The notes under the pieces were generated by a model. That model ran no database searches, was not told the DNA's origin, and worked only from the letters and a program-made list of their open reading frames with translations. Of a stretch of DNA of 64,000 nt, positions 1 to 11,359 are shown one piece after another. Numbering within the stretch: position 1 is the stretch's first letter; each line of letters opens with the position of its first letter. Source of the DNA: Labyrinthula sp. Ha (Eukaryota > Sar > Bigyra > Labyrinthulida > Labyrinthulaceae); contig JAALGZ010000081.1 in the NCBI GenBank assembly GCA_015227615.1, positions 1 to 64,000 on the forward strand, written 5' to 3'. Position numbers and translations under genes: made by a program.

Positions 1-1676
1 AGCGCCGTGCTTTTGTCGCGCAGCACATTTTCTGCTGCATAAGCTTGCGCCCTTAGTCTCTCGTTTTTATCCGTCAGGCTGTTGATACGGGACTGGAGGG
101 TCTTCTCCTTATCGGTGAGCATATGTTCCGATCTCCTAATCTTGCGCTTCGGCGCTATTAACGACTTTTCTATATGAGGGTCGGCTTTGACTAGCCACCT
201 AAACAGCTTCACGCGCCTCGGCCTAGTTGGGTCATCCCTTATAGCGACGTTAGGTTTAGGCATGTTACCGTTGATCACTGCTAATCCTCTATCCGCCATA
301 TACTGGATATTAGGCGCAATGACATCACCGGTTGAGTGAAAATACCATGTTGGCATGTTAGTCGCAAGTAGCCTAATAGGCGCTTTCTTCCTCATACTGA
401 CCAGCTGGCCGAACGAAACTTCCTTACTCTCGCGGAAGTTTGGGACGGCCGCCAACATGTGCGCGGCTCTTTCCGTCAGCGGAACATTGTCAACTTCCGC
501 TTCCGCCAGCGCTATCATCAGTATGAGAGGAAAATTCGAGGATCTGTGGACATTCTTCTTCTCGAGCAACTCAACCGCCCTCCTTCCGTCCATCTTCTTT
601 TGCGCCTCGCGCAGATCGTCCTCACATACCACATATTTACTCGGCGTAAAGTATCGCGGAACCTTCGTATAGAATTCACAGTCCCTCTTTGCCAAATTCT
701 TCTTGCGCTTCTTCTTTGGCGCCTTCTTGCCGCCACTCGTCGGCGCGTCGCCCGTCAAGTCTACTTCAGTGCCTCCTTTGCTTATGGGCGTCCTTTCCTT
801 AGAGGGCACTGCAGGTGGCGCTGTCTTTTTCGCAGGCGCCCTTCCTCTTGGCGTAGAAGGGGGAAAGATGAGTTCTTGCGCCGTCCCCTTTATTTCCGAC
901 CTTTTTGGGGAAGGCGCTAACTTCTTCAGTATCGATCCCTTTTGCGCCGCTCCACTACGAGGCGTAGGTTCGCTAACCAGGGTGGATACAAGGTCCACCC
1001 CTATAGGTGTAATAGATTCAGCCCAAGTCGTAGCTCCGCCGCCGCGCCCCGAAGGCGCACTTGCTACTTCATCTTCATTCGCAACTACGCTCGCCAGACC
1101 GGCCGAGCTCTCGTCATCATCTGCGCCACTTACTTCGACGCCACTTTCTTCATGTAGTAACGGCTCTTCGGTGGATATGTGCGGCCCTCCGGCGACTCCT
1201 CTTCGATCAGGGCTACCCGTACCCGTCACTATCAAGTTGAGGTGGTGCGCCTCATCGGCCGCGCGTTTCTCTCCCGCCGGAGTTACTACGTCCTCCTCTT
1301 CATCGTTGGCGGGAACCTCTTCCGCCTCGGCGCTAGCCGCATCTTCAGCGCCTTGCGCCTCTTCGTCGCGAGCCACGCTCTCATCCCGATCGATTTCGTC
1401 TCGAGCAGAACTCCCGTCCCGATTGATCTTGTCTCGATTCCTCTCGTTTTGAATGTTCTCTTCTCGAACATTCTCGTCTTGAATATTCTCATCTTGAATG
1501 TTCTCGTCTCGAATATTCTCGTCCCGGATATTCTCGTCTTGCTCCTCTTCTCCCGAGGAAGAGGGCCCGAATAACTCTGCGTTCTCTTCTTCTTGCTTTC
1601 TTTTCCTATTTCTCCCTTCTTCTTGCTTTTTCTTCTTTTTATCTCTCTTCATGCTCCTCGCTTCTCTATCTGTCAT
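1..1676 (-). CDS. Unrecognised acidic, repeat-bearing protein (3' end outside window)
   Basis: Reading the minus strand from the ATG at 1676 gives at least 558 codons with no stop before the window edge; an in-frame TGA lies about 36 nt upstream of the ATG. In order the protein has a Lys/Arg/Glu-rich start, five-residue DENI(R/Q) repeats, a long acidic Ala/Glu/Asp-rich region, a basic stretch with PKKKRKK (an SV40-type nuclear localisation motif, around residue 330), and a more globular C-terminal part ending in a heptad-like coiled coil that runs off the edge. GC content and GC-ending codons are far above those of the AT-rich neighbours, which suggests a recently arrived or mobile-element gene. 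No family is recognised. A gag-like or nuclear structural protein are guesses only. Confidence 0.7.
   Translation of the reverse strand, partial: MTDREARSMKRDKKKKKQEEGRNRKRKQEEENAELFGPSSSGEEEQDENIRDENIRDENIQDENIQDENVREENIQNERNRDKINRDGSSARDEIDRDESVARDEEAQGAEDAASAEAEEVPANDEEEDVVTPAGEKRAADEAHHLNLIVTGTGSPDRRGVAGGPHISTEEPLLHEESGVEVSGADDDESSAGLASVVANEDEVASAPSGRGGGATTWAESITPIGVDLVSTLVSEPTPRSGAAQKGSILKKLAPSPKRSEIKGTAQELIFPPSTPRGRAPAKKTAPPAVPSKERTPISKGGTEVDLTGDAPTSGGKKAPKKKRKKNLAKRDCEFYTKVPRYFTPSKYVVCEDDLREAQKKMDGRRAVELLEKKNVHRSSNFPLILMIALAEAEVDNVPLTERAAHMLAAVPNFRESKEVSFGQLVSMRKKAPIRLLATNMPTWYFHSTGDVIAPNIQYMADRGLAVINGNMPKPNVAIRDDPTRPRRVKLFRWLVKADPHIEKSLIAPKRKIRRSEHMLTDKEKTLQSRINSLTDKNERLRAQAYAAENVLRDKSTA
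1436..1540 (-). repeat. 15-bp coding minisatellite
   Basis: About seven imperfect units of the form GACGAGAATATTCRA encode Asp-Glu-Asn-Ile-Arg/Gln repeats. The units drift gradually at the 1436 side into NERNRDKINRD-like sequence, as expected for an expanding and decaying in-frame minisatellite inside the acidic protein gene. Confidence 0.75.
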
Positions 1677-2053
1677 CCTCCAATATTCTGTCGACAAATT
1701 ATTGAAATTTCAATGGAACAATCTAGTATCTGGTCCGTTAGATTGCCTGTCTGTAGAGCTCCTGTAGATGTGTTATAAACTGAGGATAACTGATATCTTT
1801 TCACTCTTAGGTATTATTTTTACTTTACTAAGCTCTGCTATGCTTCCTGAACGCTTGCTGCTTAGTCGTTCTTTTCTGTTGGTTTTCCTTAATTGATTAT
1901 TAGCTATGGCCAAAAGTGGCAATTATTCTATCCAATAGTATTCTACCTTTCTAACCAATCATATCGATATATAAATATGAAATACAAAAACCTTATAACA
2001 ATACAGAAGGAATACTAATTATTTGTCAAGTAGAAAGCAATGGTGTACCCTAT
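1677..2053. other. Intergenic spacer between divergent genes
   Basis: AT-rich DNA between the GC-rich minus-strand gene and the first LRR-like gene, so it should hold both promoters. I see no recognisable element apart from TATA-like runs near 1960-1975. Confidence 0.4.
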
Positions 2054-2947
2054 ATGCAAATCTTAGATAGACCATCTCTCTTATTGCCAAAGTTCACAGC
2101 AATGCAACGAAGAAAACTAATTGGTCTTAAGTGTTTCGAACTTGTACTTGATTGGCGAGGAAATATATTGAATCAACGCGAGGCGAGGTTTCTACAAAAC
2201 CTCCTTCATATATTAGATGTTCAATCTGTTGAAATATGTTCTCGCTCATCCAAGCCAATATTAGAGAAAATCTTTTCGTTGGCAATGTCAACAAGAGGTA
2301 AATTAAAGAAAATATCTTTTAGCATTGCATCACAAAAACTATCAGGAGAAGTTTTTATTAAGCACACAAAAAGAAAAAAAAGCATTGAATATATTGATTT
2401 TTTAGGTATCAACTCTGAAAAACAATATACTGAAGTTTCTAAGCACTTTAGATTACTAGGTATGAACCTAAGAGAATTCAAGACAGATATAAATACTTCA
2501 TTCTTTTATGTTTGCAAGTATTCTATCAAGCATAATGTCTTGCCAAATCTTGTTTCACTGACGCTATGCAGGATAGAAACAGATTTAGTTCCTGTTTTCT
2601 TTTGTCTTGCCGATGAACCTTTCTGTAACCAACTGAAAGTCTTAGATTTAAGCTATTCCTCGAAGTATTTAAGTCAAGCAAGATCGTGGGTTCTGAGTAA
2701 GTATATTTTTTCAGTACAATCTCAGATTCTACTAGTAATGAATTTTTACGTTCCTAAGGCTACTTCGTTTTCTCTTCTAGTTAATAGTTTACTCTTATCC
2801 CAACAAAATTTACAATGTAATAGTGTCTTTACGTTTAATTATGGCAATATAGTGGTTTCTAGACAGGTTGATAGATGCGAGGTTATTTCAGAAGGAGCTT
2901 TCAGTTATGATCATGGAATACTCAGGAAAGAATTAAAAAATAATTAA
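2054..2947 (+). CDS. LRR-like lineage-specific paralogue (copy 1)
   Basis: Uninterrupted 297-codon frame from ATG to TAA. The protein is rich in Leu, Ile, Phe and Lys. It follows a pattern shared with other copies in this window: an N-terminal beta/alpha-like segment, a central stretch around FFYVCKYSIKHNVLPNLVSL (residues about 155-175), then a P-(V/L)-F-F-C-L segment and a Leu-rich tail. Spacing of Leu/Ile/Phe resembles degenerate ribonuclease-inhibitor-type leucine-rich repeats, but no catalytic or signal motif is visible. There is no obvious signal peptide or membrane segment. Function is unknown. That it is real rests on its length in AT-rich DNA and its similarity to the copies at 3617, 10376 and 11632. 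Confidence 0.65.
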   Translation: MQILDRPSLLLPKFTAMQRRKLIGLKCFELVLDWRGNILNQREARFLQNLLHILDVQSVEICSRSSKPILEKIFSLAMSTRGKLKKISFSIASQKLSGEVFIKHTKRKKSIEYIDFLGINSEKQYTEVSKHFRLLGMNLREFKTDINTSFFYVCKYSIKHNVLPNLVSLTLCRIETDLVPVFFCLADEPFCNQLKVLDLSYSSKYLSQARSWVLSKYIFSVQSQILLVMNFYVPKATSFSLLVNSLLLSQQNLQCNSVFTFNYGNIVVSRQVDRCEVISEGAFSYDHGILRKELKNN

Positions 2948-3616
2948 GATAAATTAAGATAAAGTTTTCTTCATAAAGCCATTTATAAATTTTTCTAGGT
3001 ATCTAGCTTTGGTAGATATAATCTCAGCAACGAAAGAGTTCATCTGAAGTCTTTTTCTGAACTCCATTTATGTAGTAGGTAAAGTAAATAACTTGTATAG
3101 TATAATGTGTTCTCGTATGCATTTCTTAGTTTTATTTATGTTCCCTTTGTTGTTTAATAATAGTTCTTGAATCTAAAGGAGGATATCTTTTGCCTGACAA
3201 AGTTCTAGACGCTGATAGAAAACAAAATCTAGTTTAATCTTTACCACAATACCTCATAAAAAGAAATTTCCTTCTATGCATCTTTCTAAGAATATTCTTT
3301 AATATTTCTTATTACTATTTCTTGAATATATTATTGCAATAATTTATTTCATACTACAATTTTCAGTTATCTATTCGTTCTTATTTTAGTTTCAAAAAGC
3401 AAAGAAATAACAATTTAACCATTCTAAAACTTGGATCTTTGAGAAATCCAGTTAAAAAGAAGTATCTGCAAATAATATATACAATATCTAGCTATTTTAT
3501 TCCAAAGCTTTGTTGAATAGAAATACAGCTTTCAAGCTAATACAATTCTATTGAACTTCCTAAGTGTTTGTTAAGAATAATTTTATAGTATAAGAAAAGA
3601 GAACAAACATTTTTAA
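2948..3616. other. Intergenic spacer
   Basis: Very AT-rich, with many stops in all frames. Nothing recognisable beyond homopolymer runs; it presumably holds the terminator of copy 1 and the promoter of copy 2. Confidence 0.4.
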
Positions 3617-4424
3617 ATGTTACGAGGAGCGCCTAAAAAACTATCCACTGAATTTGCAAAAGTTAATGGTGATATTTTGCTTCAACTTATATACGTTTCT
3701 CCTACTTCAGCTGAGCTATATATTTCACAAGGTGATTCTCGAGCTTTTGATATATCAAACAAGGATTTGAACGAAATTAGAAATGTACAACACTTAGATT
3801 TACAGATTACCTGGGAAACAAAAAGTATGAAAACTGGAGACTTAGATTTTCTCAAAAACCTTTTGAATAGTTTACACATCAATAGAATAAGTCTTCAGCT
3901 TATTAATCTAACCAAAGCAAATTGGGATAAATTATTTTCTTTGGTTATTTCAAATGTATGTGATATGAGAGAAGTTAAGATTGAAGAGCAAACACCTAAA
4001 CTTTCTGCCTCAATATTTTTTCAATGTATGACGAAGCATAAAAATATTTCTGGATTTTCATTGAAAAACGTAGTCTCAAAGAATATGCATTACCAGTTCT
4101 TAGAATACTTCAAATCAAACAGCGAAAATTTACAGAAGCTAACTCTGAATATGAATCTTGCTACATTCTATGTTTTGAAATACGCAGCAAACCTGAATAG
4201 TTTTCCACATCTTACTTCTCTAAAGTTTGATTTTGTACCAGAGAGTAACAGAATTTTCATTCCTTTGCTATGTGCTTTGAGAAAAAAACGCTTTTCTTGA
4301 CCAGTTAAGCTTTCTTTCTTTGAGCTTTTATACAAAGCATAAATCAAAGTCTTCAACAGTTTTTGTGCTATTTGAGAGATTAGGATTAATTGAAAAAAAA
4401 TATGAATTTAAGTCTGAACTGTAG
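3617..4424 (+). pseudogene. LRR-like paralogue (copy 2), one frameshift
   Basis: ATG at 3617 opens a 227-codon frame that matches the other copies through residues around FPHLTSLKFDFVPESN and FIPLLCALRKK, then stops at 4300. Immediately after a seven-A run (4282-4288) the family-like sequence continues in another frame (LSFLSLSFYTKHKSKSS and onward) to a TAG at 4424. The copy is therefore either a recent pseudogene or a correct gene with an A-run length error in the assembly. The C-terminal tail is shorter than in copies 1 and 3. It lies about 670 bp behind copy 1 in the same orientation, consistent with tandem duplication. Confidence 0.6.
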
Positions 4425-5938
4425 TACATGTGAATACATAGGATACTCATTATCATACCATTCTCGTCTTTGGGAAAATAAGTTTCTTCGTTATATAAGT
4501 CACATGAATGTAACTGCAAATGAGAACAAGGTAGAAGAATCTGCTGGAGGATTCATGGAATCCCTTACAGAAACTGTTCATAGGAAAACACATTTTGATA
4601 TCAGGGTTAACTACATTAATAAGCCTTCGTTCGGACTGCATTGAAGTTACATGTGTATTTATTCTTAGTATCAACTAATGATTAAGGAGAAAATATAATA
4701 GCTTATTTTGCTTGAAACCTTCGCAGAGAAGAATAAAAAATCATAAGTAGTACAACTCTCTGTATTCATGCTCTTTTTTCTCTCTTTTGGATAGAAGTAA
4801 GCTATATGCTTTGGTCAGGTATGTAGAGCCCGTTCATAATCTTCTGAAGTATCATATGCAATAATTATCAGAACATAATGAAAACATCTCTCTCTATATC
4901 TTAAAAGACATATTTTTTGGAGAGACAAAGGGCCAGTTTGTCAAATTATATATACTTGTAGATTGGATTAGACTTAATGAAAACCAATAATGAATTGAAG
5001 GCTTTCCACCGAACAAGAAATTTATAATTTGAATTTCTTCAAATACAATTAAAGGAGATTCGTCGATGACAGCAATAAGCGGAAATTAGATATCAATATG
5101 AAAGCACACATAGTTTCATCACAAAATTAAAACTCATCTCTCTCCTCAATCATTTCCTCAGTTTAAAACAAAGTCCTTCCTACCGAAAATCTCCAAAGAC
5201 GTTCCAATCTTTCGGAGCAGCTTCAATACGTGTCAACAAGGTTCGTGTACCAATATATAGAGCGTCACAAAAGCAGACATTTTTTAACAGGATTTTATTG
5301 ACGACGTCCATCCATCGGTGCACATATCTTAGGTGCAAGCAATTTAAAATTTTCCTGGAGAATTAGAAACGAGACTATAGTTTTCTGTAGATAGCTAAAG
5401 CTGAAAGAGTTTGAGTGGCGGGTTAATTCATCATGGAGAAGTGGTTCAAGTTGGTATGTATGGATATGGATATAAACGAAAGAAGTTATTACAGGTAGTA
5501 AAGTAAGGCAAGGATAACCAAAATTTCAATTATGGGTGTTATAATGATGCGTTCAATTGCAGTGGATTTACACTCCAGGCTTATATTAAGGAAATGAAAG
5601 TAGGATATACTATTCATCATGAAAAACCAGAGTCAAGTAGAGGATTTCACAGCTCCTATTAGAGAAAACCTAAATCTAAAAGAAGCATACAGATTGACCG
5701 CAAAATCGTTGATTAACAACTAAAGAATGTGCATGATAAAACAGTGGTTGAATGTAAGTAATGAAATAGTAAGTCTACTACCGCACTTAAATAATAATAA
5801 CTTACATTGCACCAATGTAACATAAACTTTAAAAAAGCAAGAATTAATACATTTATTAAATTTGAATTTAAAAATAAACTGCATTAAATAGAATCTTTCT
5901 ATCAAAGCTATAGTTTGACAAAAATTGACCTGTAATTA
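4425..5938. other. Intergenic, no supportable gene
   Basis: Low-complexity AT-rich DNA. The longest open stretch (about 84 codons near 4390-4644) has no ATG-led context or similarity that I can support. Nothing else is recognised. Confidence 0.4.
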
Positions 5939-6190
5939 ATGTCAGCAAGTACTGACCGTGTTTGTGCACAACGCAAAACAAACGGTCAGGGAAATTTGAG
6001 TGCATATATGAAAGCTTCCTATTTAGCTCTACACTTGGCTAATTGCTGTTCATGTGAAATCAACAGTTTTTGTATTCGAAAACATATTGGATTCAGGAAG
6101 TTATTGAAGCTACTGAAGTGTTAACTATTCATGATTAACATCGATTCTTCATCACTTGGACTCGTAGAACAAGTTCATGTATTTTATTTT
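5939..6190 (+). pseudogene. Possible hAT-like transposase remnant
   Basis: A 61-codon ORF carries a Cys-rich stretch followed by residues of the form INSFCIRKHIGFRKLLKLLK. This resembles the hAT-family segment in which a Pro-Phe-x-x-V block precedes F-x-x-L-L-x-x-L. The reading continues past a stop with no further support. There are no flanking inverted repeats or target duplications that I can point to, so this is only a hint. Confidence 0.2.
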
Positions 6191-7319
6191 TAAATCCAAA
6201 CTCTCCTGCAGGTCAGCTGAGAAATTGTTTTTTATCGAATATTGTGACGTCTTCTAGATCTCTTCAGAAATATTGCAGCAATATCTGAGATCTCAAAAGT
6301 AGTTCCATCTAAGTGCAGTATAACCTTTGATAAGAAGTTACTCTCTTGGTACTTCTGTTGGATATAGTTGGAACCAGAATATGGATATTTGTTTTGTTGT
6401 TATTGGGATAGTATTTATCTATGCTGGCATAATTTACCCCACTCTTTCAATTGTACCAATAACTTAGTTTCCCAATATTAATAATAAAAAACCAACGAAA
6501 CAAATAAATAAAATATAAATTCATGTTTTTCAATGTGTAAGTTATACCTTAAACTCAATCTTCAAGTTGAGTATTGCATTCCAAAGTCTATAAATATATT
6601 TAGATTTAAAACTGGGGCAAGATGATAGTGCAATCAAGAGTTCACGACAAAGTTCATTGTAATAATATTTACTGACTTAGGAGTGGTGTTTGTGGGTTTA
6701 AATTATTAAAAAAAATAATTCAAAATATGGATTTCTGCATCCTACATATTTTGTAATAGCCTTAAATCACTTAACTTTTAAATTTTAATTTTAACAAAAA
6801 ACTAAATCTTCTCAATTTCAGTATTCAAAACTAATTGTCTTAAATCTCGAATTTAGTTAGTTCAAATATCTATTTTTTATTGTCTACACGTAGTTTAATG
6901 CTTCGGTGTTAAAGCTATGGAAAAGTTTGTAAATCCATCTTCATATTTTTCGAAGGCCGAGTCATGGCGGCCATTTTTAAAGAAGCGGAGAGCATGAAAA
7001 GCTCCCCACTATGCTAGAGTTAAATAACTACACACTCCCTTGCTTTCTAAGTTTAACTACTTGCTTGCTAACTTTTAGTACACTTCACTTTCTCCCTGCC
7101 CACTCTATATTTTGTCTGTGGACTGGGGTTAATAGTATAGGACCTTGGAGTTTTGCTATTGATGTACTGGTAAGTTTCATGGAATTCCACTAAAAAACCT
7201 TACTGGTACACATCGTCGAAATCTCTCTAAGCTCCTTACTGGAAAAGTGGCATAAGTTACACTGGCGTAAAAAAGTTAGGTTCCCATCTATGAGGTGTTT
7301 CGAAGAAACGAGATAGGAC
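6191..7319. other. Intergenic, no supportable gene
   Basis: AT-rich; short ORFs only (for example near 7011-7193), none with recognisable motifs. The last 300 bp before the MULE are somewhat less AT-rich. Confidence 0.4.
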
Positions 7320-7380
7320 TTTTACACTCCGGAGTGTCTCACTCCACTTGAATCTGATTGGTCAGATTTCCGAAAATTTT
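7320..7380 (+). repeat. MULE left terminal inverted repeat
   Basis: The blocks TTTTACACTCCGGAGT, ACTCCACTT and CTGATTGG match, in order, the reverse complement of 10060-10116. Confidence 0.55.
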
Positions 7381-7689
7381 ATACTTAGTAAGGATTTTCT
7401 TTCCTATGAATTTTTATTAAACTTTAGTTTTTCTTCATATCCTTTAGGTTCAAATTATGAATTTTTGTGCCTTCGATTTCCTAGGCGAATTCCGGTTCCG
7501 CGCCTTTAAAAATCCCGCTAAGTATGAAATTTTGTTTCTGCGCCCTCAAAATCAAAACGAAGGGAAAAGACAAAAAACTTAAACAAAAACAGAAAAAATA
7601 AAGACGGATGTTGGACCTTAAAGTCCTCGAGCTCTGCAGAAGAAATATTTGAAACACTTAGAACTAAATTTCAGGATGCTATAAAACTA

Positions 7690-9628
7690 GAAAGAGGTCA
7701 TCACACAACTTTATAAAGTCAGAATCAGTCAAAAAGTTTGGAATTGAAGTAGTTAAGTTACTAAGATGTAAATTTGTTTGTAGAACTTCGAAAAATTGCA
7801 CTTTTGAAGTTAATCATAAGTTTGATTTAAGCAAAAATACTTACGTCTTTAAGTTAGTGAATCTAGCACATGTTGGACATGATTTTTGGAAGTTCTCAAC
7901 AGTGAAGAAGTACTTAAATGACTTCTCAGAGGCTGAACCGGAAAGTTTACATACATTATGTAGAGCTGAAATTTCAATTGCCGCAAGAGAATTAGCCCTT
8001 CTTAGGAATTTTCCAGAAATTGTCTATTTCAAAACTTTGAACAAACGTGAGATGGTGAAAGCAAGATCTAACAGAGAAAATTCAAGAGATAGTAACATGA
8101 AGGCACTGGCCCAATATGGTCATCGTTGTCAAGCCAAAGATGGAGAATCCGCACGCTACTTCAATAGATCTTCTTATGGCAAGGTACAGCTTCGTGGGGT
8201 AACATTTCAGGAACCAGCACAGAAACAACCCGCATCCATATGCAGTTGCTGTATCCAGATTGATACAACCCAGGATATCTCCCGGTATAGAATCTTAGCA
8301 ATAATGCCAGTAGATGTCGATTGCTTCTTCAGGTTCAGTTTCTTTGGATGTAGCTTCATGGAAACAGAAAACCGTATGGACGAGGTAAAAGGTTTAAGAT
8401 TCATTGGCCTTACAGGTGCCAAGCTGATCATGAGCGATGGATCTAGGTCACTTGCAATAACTGCTAGGGAGCTTCACTCAGCTCACTTTCAATCTCTGAA
8501 TCATTTTCTTGCCAGCTTATCTTCGTGTTGCAGGCCTTTGTCTGGCAAAGATTTGTCACATTTCAGCGCAAGCATAAATAAAATCTTGTGCTAAACACTC
8601 ACTTCACCGTCCACACTCGTACCTTTTTTTGAAACTCTGCTCAAATGTTACCAAAACCCACCTTAACAAGATTTTGTAAAAAACTTAATTAAAAATTAAG
8701 ACTCAATTTGTTGGACTTTCACATGAAAGAGCTTAACTTTCAATAACAAAACTACACAACCAGTTGAGCATATGCATAGTAGTTTCAAAAGTAGGAGAAC
8801 TTTGAGAGAACCTCAGCTGAAATGGACGTTGGATGAGGTTTTAAATTATCATGATGGGCTTGTTCAGAAATATATCAACGGAACTATCTACAAGCTAAGA
8901 TCATTAATAACATCTGATGCTAAACTTTCATCTGAGATAGAGAATTTTCTGAAAACTGAGAGTAGGAAGATGTATTCTACCTGTGTCAGAATGTATAAAT
9001 CTGACGTTGAATTTAAAGTGAAGGATGAAAACCAGGAAACAAATTCTATCGTAAAACTAATTGAGAAAAACGGTTCAAAACTTAAATCGTACACATGTTC
9101 AGTGTGGACCAATATGCATTTGCCATGTAGGCATTTTACAAGGATATGTGTTTGGCTTGGTCCAAATTTTTTAATCTAAATTATTTATTGCCTTAGTGGA
9201 ACTATCGTAATCATCCTTTGTATAAGAGAGCTTTAAGTATATTGGACAGGTTTCCAACTATAAAACCGATGAAGATGGAGTTTGGAGTCCAAGTTCTAGG
9301 TCTGAAAAACATCAACGCACCAGTCAAACCTGTAAGTAAATATTCCAAAATGTTGACTGAAGCTAAGTTGCTGTATATCGAAACATCTCAGACAAACGAA
9401 TGTAGGCGCAAAACTTTTGCAGCCATAAGAACGATGCGTAAATCACATCGTAATAATCCGGATGTGGTCTTCTATTAGCTAGAAGTTGAAGAATTAACAC
9501 ATCTAAGTCAAGAAAGAGCAGTGAACTTGGTATCAAGTTTGAACATGAAATCACCAGCGAAGAGAAAAAGAATATATAAGGTTGTGGTTAAGAAGAATCA
9601 ATCGCGTCTGAATTTAGGATAAAAAAAT
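7690..9628 (+). pseudogene. MULE transposase remnant
   Basis: Several open pieces read in order along the plus strand. From about 7725 there is a Cys/His-rich N-terminal DNA-binding-like segment (CKFVC ... NCTF ... HVGH, WRKY-GCM/FLYWCH-like). At 7857-8594 comes a MULE-like core with QIDTTQDISRYRILAIMP, an FSFFGCSFMETEN block and IMSDGSRSLA, matching the family pattern of a first Asp, an E-T-x-x segment and a second Asp. At 8772-9179 lies a SWIM-like zinc finger, TCSVW...LPCRHF, in which the first Cys of CxC appears as Tyr. At 9218-9478 and beyond is a basic C-terminal tail with stops. It is inactive as it stands. A 37-nt GT..AG stretch at about 9154-9196 could be an intron but is longer than the host introns seen here. 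Confidence 0.6.
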
Positions 9629-10058
9629 AAGAAGAAATCAACTCATATTTTCATTGAGCTCTTGACTTGAACTTTATTCTTGAGTTCTTGACTTGAATTT
9701 TATCCATATATATATATATTATTTTCCAAGCGCCCATGCTAAATCCTATCCCTTTTAAAAGTAATCTTTAATTAAGCAAACATTTTGAAAATGATATACC
9801 TTTTCTTGGGTTTTGTTTTTGTGAAGCGTCTTGAGCTTTCTTCTTTTCTTCTGTAAGTGCATCCAACTAGAAAATGTTTGAATAGACTAAAAAATAATAT
9901 TATTTTTGTTTGAATACATGCAACAATAGAGATAGATCAACATGATCCAGGTTTCATTCTTATTTCATCATTTCTTGTGGCTGAACATCGTTCTTTCACA
10001 ATCTTGGTACAGTTTTTCTGTTTTGTTGGATTGATTGATTTTATCTTAAATTTTTTTT

Positions 10059-10116
10059 GGGGAATTTCCAATTCCGGGCAATCAGAAAAGTGGAGTCAAT
10101 AACTCCGGTGTAAAAA
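10059..10116 (-). repeat. MULE right terminal inverted repeat
   Basis: Its reverse complement matches the left end at 7320-7380 in three ordered blocks; the pair defines the element. Confidence 0.55.
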
Positions 10117-10375
10117 AAACGAACCCTCCGTAGTGTATTCTAATATTAAATAGGGTGATGTACCATTATAATACTATATTTTGTAAATATAAAGTCCTTT
10201 CCAGACTAAAAAGTTTACCAAAATAGACATACTTTCATTTCTAAACTGTACATAATTTCTAAAAAGTAATCTTAAAAAGGATATTTTATCTCTTGATTAA
10301 ATTTATCAAAATACTGTTCTATCTATTGCTGATAAAATTTTTCTGGAATCTTAAAAATATTGTGACTTCAAGATA

Positions 10376-11359
10376 ATGTCAACTGAAAAAGGGAAACAAC
10401 ATTTATTTTCTCATTTTGGGTTGAAATTCAATACAACAACAAACACAAAAAATATAGACCGGTTAGTAACACAACAAACAAAACGATACATTATTAATGC
10501 TAATGCAAAAAATATGTTGAAGTGGTTTGAAACACTCGGAAACATAAAGTTGGAAATTTTCTACCTTAACCACGTCATGGGAAAGAAACAGCTTCAGTAC
10601 TTGTGGGATGTTTTAGCATGTTTGGAAGTTTTTCATTTCAAAATATATTCAAATACATTGCCAACTGATTTTTTGCAGGGTTTTATTCGTATGATAATTT
10701 CTGCACCAAAAAGAATAATAAAACTTGAACTGATTCAGAACCACAGCGAACTTGATGCATGCAGTGTTTTTGAACCCTTATCAGAACAAAAAGATGTGCA
10801 TTATATAACATTTACAAAATTAAAAGTTTTTTCACCTGCAAAGTCATTAACTAAATATTTAAGAACTGGTGGTAAGAGTTTAAAAGGTTTAAAAGGTTCT
10901 TTATGTAAATTATTTTTCCCAGTTGTAAAGTCTACTTTGCTCAGCTCAAACTTCAATAATCTTAGAAGTTTGAGACTTAACTATGAGAATGAAAACGACA
11001 AAACTTTTGTTCCCTTGATGTTTTCACTATCAAATGGAAAGATTTTTGAACATCTAAGTAGATTTCGATTTAATTCAATTTGCAGAGGTTATCTTTCGAG
11101 CGAAGAGATTTATGCTCTATTTAAACTTCTGATCGCAATTAAAAGGAAAATGTCGTTAACAATCCTCTTTGATGTATTATTGGCTCAAAAAACTTCCTTA
11201 ATTCTTGCCAGTATTTTATCAGTGAAAGATAATATAAGTTCTGGGAGCACCTACCTTTTTCTTGTTGAGGATGCTCTTGTTCGAAGAAAACTTCATATCT
11301 GTTCTTTAGTTGCTAAAAATTGTTTTACTGCAGAAGCTAATTTCTTAGAGAAACTATAG
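10376..11359 (+). CDS. LRR-like lineage-specific paralogue (copy 3, best preserved)
   Basis: Intact 327-codon frame, ATG to TAG, the longest complete member here. Family landmarks: a beta-strand-like NIKLEIFYLNHV segment (residue about 55), a Phe/Ile-rich central part, FNNLRSLRLNYENEND followed by FVPLMFSLSNG (about residues 200-220), a YLSSEEIYALFKLL helix-like block (about 240-253), and a Ser/Leu-rich end. The periodicity suggests a curved LRR-type scaffold. No signal peptide, transmembrane segment or enzymatic motif is visible. Its stop lies 272 bp from the stop of the convergent copy 4. Function unknown; the strong divergence between copies suggests fast evolution. Confidence 0.7.
   Translation: MSTEKGKQHLFSHFGLKFNTTTNTKNIDRLVTQQTKRYIINANAKNMLKWFETLGNIKLEIFYLNHVMGKKQLQYLWDVLACLEVFHFKIYSNTLPTDFLQGFIRMIISAPKRIIKLELIQNHSELDACSVFEPLSEQKDVHYITFTKLKVFSPAKSLTKYLRTGGKSLKGLKGSLCKLFFPVVKSTLLSSNFNNLRSLRLNYENENDKTFVPLMFSLSNGKIFEHLSRFRFNSICRGYLSSEEIYALFKLLIAIKRKMSLTILFDVLLAQKTSLILASILSVKDNISSGSTYLFLVEDALVRRKLHICSLVAKNCFTAEANFLEKL

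Larger units (their letters stand above)
7320..10116 (+). mobile_element. Decayed MULE (Mutator-like) DNA transposon
   Basis: Degenerate inverted ends bracket a broken transposase. The left end has TTTTACACTCCGGAGT, then a spacer, ACTCCACTT and CTGATTG. The right end, read on the minus strand, has TTTTACACCGGAGT, TGACTCCACTT and CTGATTG in the same order. The interior holds zinc-finger, MULE catalytic-like and SWIM-like segments in the usual order. I could not fix the outermost bases or find a convincing 9-bp target duplication, so the boundaries are approximate. Confidence 0.6.

Noticed and set aside
355-1570. Several plus-strand open frames of 70-250 codons
   Set aside because: They are shadows of the long minus-strand gene; their Ser/Arg-rich compositions are what antisense reading of its acidic and basic repeats would give.
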